Source: Paracoccaceae bacterium
Lineage (GTDB): Bacteria; Pseudomonadota; Alphaproteobacteria; Rhodobacterales; Rhodobacteraceae
DNA: 64,000 nucleotides
Assembly: GCA_027489375.1 (NCBI GenBank)
Contig: JAIXZW010000012.1
Location: forward strand, 124,001-188,000
Reading direction: 5' to 3'
Shown here in pieces: positions 55,086-63,333 of this stretch. A program made the translations under genes and the position numbers. The notes under the pieces are model-generated. The model was not told the DNA's origin. It did not search any database and saw only the letters and a list, made by a program, of their open reading frames with translations. Numbering within the stretch: the stretch's first letter is position 1; the number at the start of each line of letters is the position of its first letter.

Positions 55086-56087
55086 TCAGATCAGCTTGCC
55101 CATCGCCACGGCGGTATCGGCCATGCGGTTCGAGAAGCCCCATTCATTGTCATACCACGACAGGATCGACACGAAGGTGCCGTCCATGACCTTGGTCTGG
55201 TCCATGTGGAACACGCTCGAATGCGGGTCATGGTTGAAGTCGGACGAGACATTCTTGAACTCGGTATAGCCGAGGATGCCTTTCAGCGGGCCATTGGCGG
55301 CGGCTTTGATCGCGTTGTTGATCTCGTCCACGCTGGTCGCGCGCTTAGCGATGAACTTCAGGTCCACGACCGAAACGTTCGGCGTCGGCACGCGGATGGC
55401 GAAACCGTCCAGCTTGCCCTTCAGCTCGGGCAGAACCAGCCCCACGGCCTTGGCAGCCCCGGTCGAGGTCGGGATCATCGACAGCGCCGCGGCGCGGGCG
55501 CGATAAAGGTCCTTGTGCATCGTATCCAGCGTCGGCTGGTCGCCGGTGTAGGAGTGGATGGTGGTCATCATCCCCTTTTCGATGCCCACAACCTCGTTCA
55601 GCACCTTGGCGACGGGCGACAGGCAGTTCGTCGTGCAAGAGGCGTTCGAGACGATCAGATCGTCCTTGGTCAGCGTGTCGTGGTTCACGCCATAGACGAT
55701 GGTCTTGTCCGCCCCGTCACCGGGGGCCGAGATCAGCACCCGCTTCGAGCCGTTCTCGAGATGGGCAAGGCACTTTTCCTTGGAGGTGAAGATGCCCGTG
55801 CATTCCATCACGATATCGACGTTGCCCCAGGGCAGGTCGGCGGGGTTCTTGATCGCAGTGACTTTCATCGGCCCGCGACCCACGTCGATCCAATCCTCGC
55901 CCGTGGTGACGGTGGCGGGGAAGCGGCCATGAACCGAATCGAAGCGCAGCAGGTGCGCGTTGGTTTCCACGGGGCCGAGGTCGTTGATCGCCACGACCTC
56001 GATATCGGTGCGGCCCGATTCGATGATCCCGCGCAGAACGTTGCGCCCGATACGGCCGAACCCGTTGATGGCTACCTTGACGGTCAT
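55086..56087 (-). CDS. gap: Glyceraldehyde-3-phosphate dehydrogenase, NAD type (paralogue 1)
   Basis: The 333-residue enzyme oxidises glyceraldehyde-3-phosphate in glycolysis. It has the Rossmann motif [13 protein letters not shown], the catalytic Cys in [15 protein letters not shown] (about 151), and [13 protein letters not shown]. Asp in [11 protein letters not shown] at the end of the second strand is the residue that favours NAD over NADP. GGAAGGG precedes the ATG at 56087; an extension to 56165 is rejected. A TGTTAGCGC site lies about 65 bp upstream. Confidence 0.96.
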   Translation of the reverse strand: MTVKVAINGFGRIGRNVLRGIIESGRTDIEVVAINDLGPVETNAHLLRFDSVHGRFPATVTTGEDWIDVGRGPMKVTAIKNPADLPWGNVDIVMECTGIFTSKEKCLAHLENGSKRVLISAPGDGADKTIVYGVNHDTLTKDDLIVSNASCTTNCLSPVAKVLNEVVGIEKGMMTTIHSYTGDQPTLDTMHKDLYRARAAALSMIPTSTGAAKAVGLVLPELKGKLDGFAIRVPTPNVSVVDLKFIAKRATSVDEINNAIKAAANGPLKGILGYTEFKNVSSDFNHDPHSSVFHMDQTKVMDGTFVSILSWYDNEWGFSNRMADTAVAMGKLI

Positions 56088-56150
56088 GGCATTCCCTTCC
56101 GACTGGGCCGTGGAATCCACGGCGATTCTCGTGGCGAATCTCGCCACAGA

Positions 56151-56164
56151 CGATAGCGCTAACA
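56151..56164 (-). promoter_or_regulatory. LacI-type operator-like site upstream of gap1
   Basis: On the minus strand this reads TGTTAGCGCTATCG, with the 8-bp perfect core TAGCGCTA. It lies about 65 bp before the gap1 start. Confidence 0.5.
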
Positions 56165-56201
56165 TCCGCAGAACGAGTCGGAATTCAACCCGCTACGGTC
56201 G

Positions 56202-56348
56202 CTAATGCCGCCAGAATGACACGAAATAGATAAGGTCCGCCAGTTTGCGGATGAGGAAGAAGCTTGCAGCGCCCCCGTTGAGCGCCAGATCAAGCAAAAG
56301 CGCGCCGATCACCAGCGCGCCTATGATAATCGCCAATCGGTCGGTCAC
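56202..56348 (-). CDS. 48-residue single-pass membrane protein between the gap genes
   Basis: Starting at GTG 56348 behind GGAGGGGTC, the product is MTDRLAIIIGALVIGALLLD then LALNGGAASFFLIRKLADLI, ending YFVSFWRH. One strong membrane helix is followed by an amphipathic segment ending in WRH. I recall comparable mini-proteins next to gap in other Rhodobacteraceae, without a function. It begins 11 nt after the gap2 stop and is transcribed towards gap1, so the three genes are probably linked. Confidence 0.7.
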   Translation of the reverse strand: MTDRLAIIIGALVIGALLLDLALNGGAASFFLIRKLADLIYFVSFWRH

Positions 56349-56359
56349 GACCCCTCCGC

Positions 56360-57364
56360 TTACTGGAGGAGCCGCCCCATCACACCGGCCACGTCGGCCA
56401 TGCGGCAGGAGAAGCCCCACTCGTTGTCATACCATGCCAGCACACGGACGGTGCGGCCGCCGACCACCTTGGTCTGGTCGGGGGCGAAGATAGACGATTG
56501 CGGCGTGTGGTTGAAGTCGATCGAGACTTTCGGTTCCGGATCGTAGGCCAGAACCATCCCCATGTAGCCCGCCGCCGCCTCGCGCACGATTTCGTTCACG
56601 TCGTTGACGGTTACGGTCTTGCCCGCAACGAAGGTCAGGTCCACGGCGCTGACGTTCGGGGTCGGCACGCGGATGGCCGAACCGTCAAGCTTGCCGGCGA
56701 GTTCGGGTAGCACCTCGCCAATCGCCTTGGCGGCACCGGTCGAGGTGGGGATCATCGCCATTGCTGCGGCACGGGCGCGGTAAAGGTCGTTGTGACGGCG
56801 GTCGAGCGTGGGCTGGTCGCCGGTGTAGCTGTGGATCGTGGTCATGATGCCGGATTCGATGCCGATGGCATCGTTCAGCACCTTGGCAAGGGGCGCGAGG
56901 CAGTTGGTGGTGCAAGAGCCGTTCGACACGACAAGATGCTCCGCCGTCAAACCGCGATGGTTCACACCGTAAACCACGGTCTTGTCGGCCCGCTTGGCGG
57001 GGGCAGAGACGAGCACGCGCTTCGCCCCACGGCCAAGGTGGACGGCAGCCTTGTCGCGGTCGTTGAACTTGCCCGAACATTCCAGCACCACATCCACACC
57101 CTCCCAGTCGAGCGTGTTGGGATCATAGGAGGACATCACGCGGATCGGCCCGCGACCCAGATCGAGCGCACCGTTCGACACCTTGACCGTGCCGGGGAAG
57201 CGGCCGTGGACCGAGTCGTATTTCAGCAGATGCGCGTTTGTTTCGATCGGCCCCGTGGCATTGATCGCCACCACCTGAACGTCGTTGCGACCCGATTCCG
57301 CGATATGGGCCAGCGTGCAGCGCCCGATGCGGCCGAAGCCGTTGATCCCGATGGTGATGGTCAT
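56360..57364 (-). CDS. Glyceraldehyde-3-phosphate dehydrogenase, GapB-like (paralogue 2)
   Basis: The 334-residue paralogue keeps the catalytic SNGSCTTNCLAPLAK and [13 protein letters not shown]. The cofactor-discriminating Asp is replaced: VVAINATGPIETNAHLLKYD, as in NADP-using GapB (VNASYSAET type). It may therefore work with NADP in gluconeogenesis or carbon fixation. The start at 57364 has GGGGAGA upstream. Two LacI-type dyads lie 87 to 119 bp upstream. The cofactor assignment is inference from one position. Confidence 0.93.
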   Translation of the reverse strand: MTITIGINGFGRIGRCTLAHIAESGRNDVQVVAINATGPIETNAHLLKYDSVHGRFPGTVKVSNGALDLGRGPIRVMSSYDPNTLDWEGVDVVLECSGKFNDRDKAAVHLGRGAKRVLVSAPAKRADKTVVYGVNHRGLTAEHLVVSNGSCTTNCLAPLAKVLNDAIGIESGIMTTIHSYTGDQPTLDRRHNDLYRARAAAMAMIPTSTGAAKAIGEVLPELAGKLDGSAIRVPTPNVSAVDLTFVAGKTVTVNDVNEIVREAAAGYMGMVLAYDPEPKVSIDFNHTPQSSIFAPDQTKVVGGRTVRVLAWYDNEWGFSCRMADVAGVMGRLLQ

Positions 57365-57416
57365 GCCTGCCGTCTCCCCTATGCCGTGATGCGTCTCCTC
57401 ATATCGGCTGACACCC

Positions 57417-57445
57417 TTGCTGCAAGTGTAAAAACGACATAATTT
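57417..57445 (+). promoter_or_regulatory. Likely promoter of the DUF808 gene
   Basis: TTGCTG (57417-57422) and TAATTT (57440-57445) have a 17-bp spacer. The two LacI-type dyads at 57451 and 57470 cover the predicted start point, a repressor-like position. Confidence 0.4.
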
Positions 57446-57450
57446 CAATA

Positions 57451-57464
57451 TGTTAACGCAAACA
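57451..57464 (+). promoter_or_regulatory. LacI-type operator-like site 1 (gap2/DUF808)
   Basis: TGTTAACGCAAACA, an imperfect dyad centred on CG, facing site 2 nineteen bp away centre to centre. Confidence 0.5.
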
Positions 57465-57469
57465 TCGAC

Positions 57470-57483
57470 GGTTTGCGCTAACA
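57470..57483 (-). promoter_or_regulatory. LacI-type operator-like site 2 (gap2/DUF808)
   Basis: On the minus strand this reads TGTTAGCGCAAACC. With site 1 it forms a larger inverted repeat of 12-bp arms with one mismatch. Confidence 0.5.
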
Positions 57484-57550
57484 GTGGCGAACCTTTGCAA
57501 AGCCCGCGCGCTGCACTAGGTAGGGACATGGACAAGCAAAGGTGGGCAGG

Positions 57551-58519
57551 ATGAGTGGACTTCTCGCACTTCTCGATGACGTGGCGGCCATCGCCAAGGT
57601 GGCGGCGGCCTCGGTCGACGATATCGCGGGGGCGGCGGCCAAGGCGGGGGCCAAGGCGGCGGGGGTGGTGATCGACGATGCCGCCGTGACGCCGAAATAC
57701 GTCCACGGCTTCGAAGCGGATCGGGAATTGCCGATCATCTGGCGCATCGCGCGCGGCTCGCTCAAGAACAAGCTCGTGCTGCTTCTGCCCGCCGCGCTTC
57801 TGCTTGCCAATTTCGCGCCTTGGGCCATCACGCCGCTTCTGATGGTCGGCGGGGCCTATCTTTGCTTCGAGGGGGCCGAAAAGCTGTTCCACGCCTTCCT
57901 GCCGCATACCGAGGAGGGGGTCGAGGAAGACTTCGACACCAAAGACCCCGCGCATCTGGAAGAGGACAAGGTGGCGGGGGCGATCAAGACCGATTTCATC
58001 CTGTCCGCCGAGATCATGACCATCGCCTTGGCCGCGATCCCCAATTCGACCTTCTGGATCGAGGCGCTGACGCTTGCCATCGTCGGCACGGTCATCACCG
58101 TGGGCGTCTATGGCGCCGTGGCGCTGATCGTGAAGATGGATGACATCGGCCTATACCTTGCCCGCAATGGCCGCACGGGGGCAGGGCGCGGCTTCGGGCG
58201 CGGGCTGGTCAAGGGGATGCCGGTGCTGATGGCGGTCCTGTCGGTCGTCGGAACGGCGGCGATGCTTTGGGTCGGGGGGAACATCGTGACACATGGGTTG
58301 GAGGTGCTGGGCTGGCCGTGGCTGTACGAAACCATCCATCACGCGGCAGAGGCCGTGGCCCATGCCGTGCCGGTGGCGCAGGGCTTTGCCGCATGGGCGG
58401 TGACAGCGGCGCTGGACGGGGTCTTCGGCGTGGCGCTGGGGCTTGTGCTGATCCCCGTGGCGACGCGGGTGATCGGCCCGATGATCGGCACATTCACCAA
58501 GAAAAAGGCCGCGCATTAA
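57551..58519 (+). CDS. DUF808 family membrane protein (YedI-like)
   Basis: The 322-residue protein starts MSGLLALLDDVAAIAKVAAA, then ASVDDIAGAAAKAGAKAAGV and DDAAVTPKYVHG, the DUF808 signature. Several membrane helices follow, ending with FGVALGLVLIPVATRVIGPMIG. The function is unknown. ATG at 57551 fits the family. Its stop codon lies in the loop of the tkt terminator hairpin. Confidence 0.9.
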   Translation: MSGLLALLDDVAAIAKVAAASVDDIAGAAAKAGAKAAGVVIDDAAVTPKYVHGFEADRELPIIWRIARGSLKNKLVLLLPAALLLANFAPWAITPLLMVGGAYLCFEGAEKLFHAFLPHTEEGVEEDFDTKDPAHLEEDKVAGAIKTDFILSAEIMTIALAAIPNSTFWIEALTLAIVGTVITVGVYGAVALIVKMDDIGLYLARNGRTGAGRGFGRGLVKGMPVLMAVLSVVGTAAMLWVGGNIVTHGLEVLGWPWLYETIHHAAEAVAHAVPVAQGFAAWAVTAALDGVFGVALGLVLIPVATRVIGPMIGTFTKKKAAH

Positions 58520-58527
58520 GCGCGGCC
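58501..58527 (-). terminator. Terminator of tkt overlapping the DUF808 stop
   Basis: GGCCGCGC-ATTAA-GCGCGGCC (58507-58527), followed on the minus strand by TTTTTC. The TAA stop of the DUF808 gene is its loop. Confidence 0.7.
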
Positions 58528-58528
58528 C

Positions 58529-58572
58529 CAATTTCCTTCGAAGGAAATTGCAAAACTCTTCGAAGAGTTTTG
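58529..58572. repeat. Two adjacent perfect 22-bp TTCGAA palindromes
   Basis: Each has 11-bp arms: CAATTTCCTTC (58529-58550) and CAAAACTCTTC (58551-58572), with no gap between them. They lie just after the tkt stop (minus strand), before its terminator. An imperfect relative lies at 30.72 kb. Confidence 0.75.
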
Positions 58573-58583
58573 CGCCCTTGCGG

Positions 58584-60599
58584 TCAGAGCAAAGATTTCG
58601 CCACAGCCACGGCATTCTCTGCCGTGATGCCGAATTCCTTGTACAGCCGTTCCATCGGGGCCGAGGCACCGAAAGAGGACATGCCGACGAAACCGGCCTT
58701 CGCCTCGCGCCCGCCCTGGCCGAGCAGCCAGCGGTCCCAGCCTTGGCGCACGCCCGCTTCGATGGCCACGCGCACGGGGCCGGGGGGCAGGACCTTGCGG
58801 CGATAGGCTTCGTCCTGTGCCGCGAACAACTCCATGCAGGGCATGGAGACGACGCGGGTGCCGATGCCTTGGGCTTCCAGCGCCTCTTTCGCTTTCAGCG
58901 CGATTTCCACTTCGGAGCCGGTGGCGATCAGGATGACCTGACGCTTGGCGACCGCTTCCGCCAGAACATAGGCGCCCTTGGCGACCATGTTGGTGTTGGT
59001 GTGGGTCTTGCGCACGGCGGGAAGGTTCTGGCGGCTCAGCGCCAGCACGGTCGGGCGCTTGGTTTCGGTCAGCGCGACCTCCCACGCCTCGGCGGTTTCC
59101 ACGAGGTCGGCAGGCCGGATCACCAGCGTGTTCGGGGTCGAACGGCTGATCGCCAGATGCTCGACCGGCTGGTGGGTCGGCCCGTCCTCGCCCAGACCGA
59201 TGGAGTCATGCGTCATGACATAGACGACCGGAATTCCCATCAGTGCCGAAAGTCGCATCGACGGGCGGGCATAGTCGGTGAAGCACATGAAGGTGCCGCC
59301 ATAGGGGCGCACCCCGCCATGCAGCGCCATGCCGTTCATCGCCGCCGCCATGCCATGCTCGCGGATGCCGTAATAGACGTAGCGGCCCTTGCGATCCTCG
59401 GGCGAGAACACGCCCAGATCGGCGGTTTTGGTGTTGTTCGACCCCGTCAGGTCGGCCGAACCGCCGATGGTTTCGGTCATCACGGGGTTCACCGCCGCCA
59501 GCACCTTTTCCGACGCGGCGCGGGTGGCCAGTTTCGGGGCAGCCTCGACCGCAGCCTTCTTCACGCCACGGATGACCGAAGCGAGCTTGGCCGGAGCGGT
59601 GCCTGCGAAGATGCGGGCGAATTCGGCCTGCTTGGCGGGGGACAGGGCGGCAAGACGCGCCTCCCATTCGGCACGGACGGCAGCACCGCGCTTGCCCATC
59701 GCTTCCCAGCCGGCTTTCACATCGGCGGGAATTTCGAAGGGCGCGTAATCCCAGCCATAAGCCGCTTTCGCCGCCGCCATCTGGCCCGCATCGGTCAGCG
59801 CGCCGTGGCCCTTGGACGTGTCCTGCGCGGCATGGCCAAGCGCGATATGCGTCTTGCAGGCGATCATCGTCGGCTTGTCGGATTTCTTCGCCGCCGTGAT
59901 GGCGCGGTCGATATCCTCGGGGTCGTGACCGTCACAGGACAGCACGTTCCAGCCCGACGCGGCAAAGCGCGCCTTCTGGTCGGTGACATCGGCGATCGAG
60001 ACCTTGCCGTCGATGGTGATGCCGTTGTCGTCCCAAAGCACGATCAGGCGCGACAGCTTCTGCTTGCCCGCCAGACCGATGGCTTCCTGGCTCACGCCTT
60101 CCATCAGGCAGCCGTCACCGGCGATGACATAGGTGTAATGGTCGACGATCTTCGACCCCCAGCGCGCGCGCAGGTTCTCTTCGGCGATGGCAAAGCCCAC
60201 GGCGTTCGAGATGCCTTGGCCGAGCGGGCCTGTCGTGGTTTCCACCCCCGCGACATGGCCGAACTCGGGATGGCCCGCGGTGATGGCGCCCCATTGGCGG
60301 AAGTTCTTGATCTGCTCGAGCGTCACATCGGCATAGCCCGTGAGATACAGCAGCGAATAGATCAGCATCGAGCCGTGGCCCGCCGACAGGATGAAACGGT
60401 CACGGTCGGCCCAACGCGGTGCCTTGGGGTCGAAGCGCAGGTGCTTGTCGAAGAGCACGGTCGCCACATCGGCCATGCCCATCGGCATGCCCGAATGGCC
60501 GGAATTGGCAGCGGCGACCGCGTCCAGCGTCAGCGTGCGGATGGCACAGGCGCGTTTCCAGTGGTCGGGGTGACGGTCGCGAAGGGTCTGGATGTCCAA
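58584..60599 (-). CDS. tkt: Transketolase
   Basis: Transketolase moves two-carbon units in the pentose phosphate and Calvin cycles using thiamin diphosphate. The 671 residues have [17 protein letters not shown], the ThDP motif [13 protein letters not shown] ... [14 protein letters not shown]-type acid FFGIREHGM counterpart [15 protein letters not shown], and [16 protein letters not shown] use TTG at 60599 ([14 protein letters not shown]), with AGGA upstream; an ORF extension to 60674 lacks homology. It lies in a central-carbon block with two gap genes, and its cofactor is the product of the thi operon in this window. Confidence 0.96.
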   Translation of the reverse strand: MDIQTLRDRHPDHWKRACAIRTLTLDAVAAANSGHSGMPMGMADVATVLFDKHLRFDPKAPRWADRDRFILSAGHGSMLIYSLLYLTGYADVTLEQIKNFRQWGAITAGHPEFGHVAGVETTTGPLGQGISNAVGFAIAEENLRARWGSKIVDHYTYVIAGDGCLMEGVSQEAIGLAGKQKLSRLIVLWDDNGITIDGKVSIADVTDQKARFAASGWNVLSCDGHDPEDIDRAITAAKKSDKPTMIACKTHIALGHAAQDTSKGHGALTDAGQMAAAKAAYGWDYAPFEIPADVKAGWEAMGKRGAAVRAEWEARLAALSPAKQAEFARIFAGTAPAKLASVIRGVKKAAVEAAPKLATRAASEKVLAAVNPVMTETIGGSADLTGSNNTKTADLGVFSPEDRKGRYVYYGIREHGMAAAMNGMALHGGVRPYGGTFMCFTDYARPSMRLSALMGIPVVYVMTHDSIGLGEDGPTHQPVEHLAISRSTPNTLVIRPADLVETAEAWEVALTETKRPTVLALSRQNLPAVRKTHTNTNMVAKGAYVLAEAVAKRQVILIATGSEVEIALKAKEALEAQGIGTRVVSMPCMELFAAQDEAYRRKVLPPGPVRVAIEAGVRQGWDRWLLGQGGREAKAGFVGMSSFGASAPMERLYKEFGITAENAVAVAKSLL

Positions 60600-60862
60600 G
60601 GCCGTGGTCCTGTCTGAGAATGGCGGGAAAAAACCTGCCTGCTCAATAGCAGCCACCGCGCCAAGATCAAGCAAGGATGCCGCCCGAAGCGCCGCAATCC
60701 CCCATGCGCGCTTGGCATTTCAGGTTAATATCGCCCCGTAGGTGCTTGTTGCCGATTCGCAAATTCGCTCTGGCATGGGCGGCGGGGTCGGGTGATAAAG
60801 AGGGCGCGGGTGCGAGTAGAGTGAACGACAGAGTCACCACAGGCGGTTCGAAAGGTTACTTG

Positions 60863-61357
60863 ATGCAGGAACTGGCAGAGCTTGAACGCCGGATCAACGC
60901 GGCGCTCCAAAGGATCGGTGCAGGGATCGAAGGGCTGGGTGCGTCTTCGGATGCCTCCCCGGGTGTGGCCCCCGACGATGCCGAACTGTCCCGCTTGCGC
61001 GCCGACCTTGCCGCCGAACGCCAGAAGACCGCCGAGCTTGAACGTCAGTTGCAGGCCGCACGCACGCCGGCCAAGGCGGTTCCGCAGGGCGAGCTTGAGG
61101 CGCGGGTGGAAAAGCTGACCCGTCAGATCGACGTGCAGGGGCTGGAGATGCAGCGCATGCGCAAGAACGTCGTGCAGTTGCGCGAGAACCTGCGCGCCCT
61201 GCGCCGTGCCGCCGCCGACAAGATGCCGGATGCCGAGCTTATCAACCGCGCCATGATGGCCGAGCTTGAATCGATCCGCGTCACCCGTTTCGCCGAAATG
61301 GCCGAGCTGGACGAGATCATCGCAGAACTCGACCCCCTGATCGCCGAGGTGTCCTGA
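60863..61357 (+). CDS. Coiled-coil protein upstream of zapA
   Basis: The 164-residue product MQELAELERRINAALQRIG has long heptad-rich helices (ELSRLRADLAAERQKTAELE, then a second segment RVEKLTRQIDVQ to ALRRAAADK) and an acidic end. There is no membrane segment. ATG at 60863 follows AAAGG; an extension to 60677 is rejected. It overlaps zapA as TGATG. The context suggests a division-associated partner of ZapA, in the manner of ZapB, but no family is recognised. Confidence 0.75.
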   Translation: MQELAELERRINAALQRIGAGIEGLGASSDASPGVAPDDAELSRLRADLAAERQKTAELERQLQAARTPAKAVPQGELEARVEKLTRQIDVQGLEMQRMRKNVVQLRENLRALRRAAADKMPDAELINRAMMAELESIRVTRFAEMAELDEIIAELDPLIAEVS

Positions 61358-61728
61358 TGCCCGAACTGACCGTTACCATCGGTGGCCGCAACTTCTCCGT
61401 CGCCTGTCAGGCGGGCGAGGAACACTTCCTGCAAACCGCCGCCGCCATGCTGGATGCCGAGGCGCAGCCGCTTCTCTCCAGCATGGGCCGCCTTCCCGAG
61501 GCGCGGCTGCTTTTGATGGCGGGGCTGATGCTCGCCGACCGCACGGCAGCGGTCGAGGATGAGAACCGCAGCCTCAGATCGCGGATTGCCGAGATGGAGG
61601 CGCAAGGCACGCCCGCGCCGCAGCGGATCGAGGTGCCCGTGATCCCGCCGCAGGTGGGCGAAACGCTGGCCGAACTTGCCGCCCGTGCCGAGGCGCTTGC
61701 CGCGCGGATCGAGGAACGCCGCGCATGA
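61357..61728 (+). CDS. zapA: Cell division protein ZapA
   Basis: The 123-residue protein has the ZapA N-terminal domain MPELTVTIGGRNFSVACQAG, a dimer core (EARLLLMAGLMLADRTAAVE) and a C-terminal coiled coil (LAELAARAEALAARIEER). ZapA bundles FtsZ filaments at the Z ring. It overlaps the coiled-coil gene upstream and the MliC-like gene downstream (ATGA). Confidence 0.88.
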   Translation: MPELTVTIGGRNFSVACQAGEEHFLQTAAAMLDAEAQPLLSSMGRLPEARLLLMAGLMLADRTAAVEDENRSLRSRIAEMEAQGTPAPQRIEVPVIPPQVGETLAELAARAEALAARIEERRA

Positions 61729-62051
61729 AGGTGGCGGCGCTCGCGCTTCTGTGCGGCGCAGCGCCCGCCTTGGCCGAAACGCAGGCGTCCAACGTGCGCT
61801 ACCAATGCGACCGCGACGTGACTGTTCCCGTGGTCTATGTGAACGGCGACGACCTGTCGCTGGCCGTGCTGGTGGTGGAGGGGAGCCAGATCCTGCTCTA
61901 TTCCGAACCCGCCGCATCGGGCGCGCGCTATGGCTGGCCTTCGGACGGGTCGAATTACGTCTGGTGGACCAAGGGCGACGAAGCCACGCTTTACTGGAAG
62001 GACGGCGCGGCGGGGACCGAAACCCCGCTGCTGTCCTGCAAGCTGGCCTGA
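61725..62051 (+). CDS. MliC-family lysozyme inhibitor-like lipoprotein or secreted protein
   Basis: The 108-residue product has a signal peptide (MKVAALALLCGAAPALA) and a small beta-barrel with YQCDRDVTVPVVYVN, SEPAASGARYGW, VWWTKGDEATLYW and a terminal Cys (LLSCKLA). This matches the MliC/COG3895 pattern of C-type lysozyme inhibitors. LLCGAAPALA contains a Cys, but not a clean lipobox. It is last in the zapA operon by ATGA overlap. Confidence 0.8.
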   Translation: MKVAALALLCGAAPALAETQASNVRYQCDRDVTVPVVYVNGDDLSLAVLVVEGSQILLYSEPAASGARYGWPSDGSNYVWWTKGDEATLYWKDGAAGTETPLLSCKLA

Positions 62052-62052
62052 A

Positions 62053-62075
62053 CATACCGCTTCGAATGCGGTATG
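62053..62075. promoter_or_regulatory. Dyad upstream of ccdA
   Basis: CATACCGC (62053-62060) and GCGGTATG (62068-62075) are perfect 8-bp arms with a 7-bp spacer, 42 bp before ccdA. It could be the autoregulatory operator of the antitoxin or the terminator of the zapA unit. Confidence 0.45.
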
Positions 62076-62116
62076 GTTTCGGGTATGCTGCGTGCATCCG
62101 CCACAGGAGCCGCCTG

Positions 62117-62344
62117 ATGACCGCCACCCGCCGCGCCACCTCAATGACCCTTGACGCCGCGCTTCTGGATGAGGCGCGGGCGCTTGGCATCAACCTCTCG
62201 CGCGCGGCGGAAGAGGGCATCCTCGCCCAGGTCCGCGCCGCCCGCGCCCGCCGCTGGAAAGAGGAAAACGCGGCCGATATAGCGGCCTATAACAAGTGGA
62301 TCGAAGAGAACGGGATACCCTTCCAGAAATACCGCAAGTTCTGA
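62117..62344 (+). CDS. ccdA: CcdA-type antitoxin
   Basis: The 75-residue protein has an N-terminal ribbon-helix-helix domain (RRATSMTLDAALLDEARALGINLSRAAEEG) and a C-terminal toxin-binding tail (ENAADIAAYNKWIEENGIP) typical of CcdA. ATG at 62117 follows CAGGAG. It overlaps the toxin gene by TGATG. It should neutralise CcdB and repress the module. Confidence 0.88.
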   Translation: MTATRRATSMTLDAALLDEARALGINLSRAAEEGILAQVRAARARRWKEENAADIAAYNKWIEENGIPFQKYRKF

Positions 62345-62643
62345 TGGCGCGTCAGTTCGACCTGTTCCGTCTGGCAAGCGGGGAATATGCGCTGGTGGTG
62401 CAGACCGATCTGCTCGACGACATGACGACACGGACCGTTTGTCTTGCGATTCCCGAAACCGACAAGCCGCCGACGATTGCCGCGCTGTCGCCCGTCATTT
62501 CCAATGGCGACCTCAGACTTAGGCTTGCGCCCTATGCGCTGGCCACGGTGTCGCTGGCCGAGCTGGAAAGCTTCGTTGCCAATTTCGCGCATGACCGCGA
62601 CAGGATCATCCGTGCCTTCGACGTGCTGCTGACAGGCATCTGA
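62344..62643 (+). CDS. ccdB: CcdB-type toxin (gyrase poison family)
   Basis: The 99-residue protein starts MARQFDLFRLASGEYALVVQ and ends AFDVLLTGI, matching chromosomal CcdB proteins that inhibit DNA gyrase. The C-terminal Gly-Ile is retained, but the Trp preceding it in F-plasmid CcdB is Thr here. That Trp is needed for gyrase binding in the F toxin, so potency may differ. ATG at 62344 is fixed by the overlap with ccdA. Confidence 0.85.
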   Translation: MARQFDLFRLASGEYALVVQTDLLDDMTTRTVCLAIPETDKPPTIAALSPVISNGDLRLRLAPYALATVSLAELESFVANFAHDRDRIIRAFDVLLTGI

Positions 62644-62647
62644 AACG

Positions 62648-62674
62648 CAAAAGGCCCGCCACTTCGGGCGGGCC
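62648..62674 (-). terminator. Terminator of grxD (possibly bidirectional)
   Basis: GGCCCGCC (62653-62660) and GGCGGGCC (62667-62674), followed on the minus strand by TTTTGCG. It separates convergent ccdAB and grxD. Confidence 0.75.
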
Positions 62675-62696
62675 GTTCCGTCAAACCTATCCGCGA

Positions 62697-63056
62697 TCAG
62701 GCGTTTGCGGCGCGGATCTTTTCGGCGGCGTCCTTGTCATAGGTCACGCCCTTCTGGTCGAACAGCGCGTCAAGCTCGCCCGACAGCGTCATCTCGGTCA
62801 CGATATCGCAGCCGCCGACGAATTCGCCTTTGACGTAAAGCTGCGGGATCGTCGGCCAGTCGCTGAAATCCTTGATCCCCTGACGGATTTCGGCATCGGC
62901 CAGCACGTTCACATCGGCGAATTCGACGCCCATGTAATTCAGCACCCCCGCCACGCGGGACGAAAACCCGCATTGCGGCATCATCTTGGTGCCCTTCATG
63001 AAAAGAACCACGTCGTTCTTTTCGATCGTCTCGCGGATCTGGTCCTGCGCGCTCAT
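62697..63056 (-). CDS. grxD: Monothiol glutaredoxin (Grx4 type)
   Basis: The 119-residue protein has the CGFS active site at C29 ([11 protein letters not shown]), [20 protein letters not shown] and glutathione-binding residues, marking an iron-sulphur carrier glutaredoxin. It lies next to bolA, its known partner in [2Fe-2S] complexes. AAAGGAACG precedes the ATG. Confidence 0.96.
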   Translation of the reverse strand: MSAQDQIRETIEKNDVVLFMKGTKMMPQCGFSSRVAGVLNYMGVEFADVNVLADAEIRQGIKDFSDWPTIPQLYVKGEFVGGCDIVTEMTLSGELDALFDQKGVTYDKDAAEKIRAANA

Positions 63057-63069
63057 CCCGTCGTTCCTT

Positions 63070-63306
63070 TCATTCCGGCGCCTTGGTCGTCAGCGCCAGC
63101 GCATGAAGCTCTCCATGCGCGCCATCCATCTTGCCCTTCAACGCGGCATAGACCGCCCGCTGCTGCTGCACGCGGTTCATGCCCTTGAAGCTGGCATCGA
63201 TCACCTCGGCCGCGAAATGCTGCCCGTCGTCGCCTTCGACCGTGATCTTGGCATTGGGGAAACTGGCGCGGATCAGGTTTTCGATATCGCGTGCGTCGAC
63301 AGCCAT
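63070..63306 (-). CDS. bolA: BolA family protein
   Basis: The 78-residue protein has the BolA fold with [21 protein letters not shown], the conserved [16 protein letters not shown] and the C-terminal [10 protein letters not shown] carrying the ligand His. It is cotranscribed with grxD, 13 nt apart. BolA-glutaredoxin pairs act in iron-sulphur trafficking. Confidence 0.95.
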   Translation of the reverse strand: MAVDARDIENLIRASFPNAKITVEGDDGQHFAAEVIDASFKGMNRVQQQRAVYAALKGKMDGAHGELHALALTTKAPE

Positions 63307-63333
63307 GCGCGGACTCCTTCGTTCGATGCGAAT

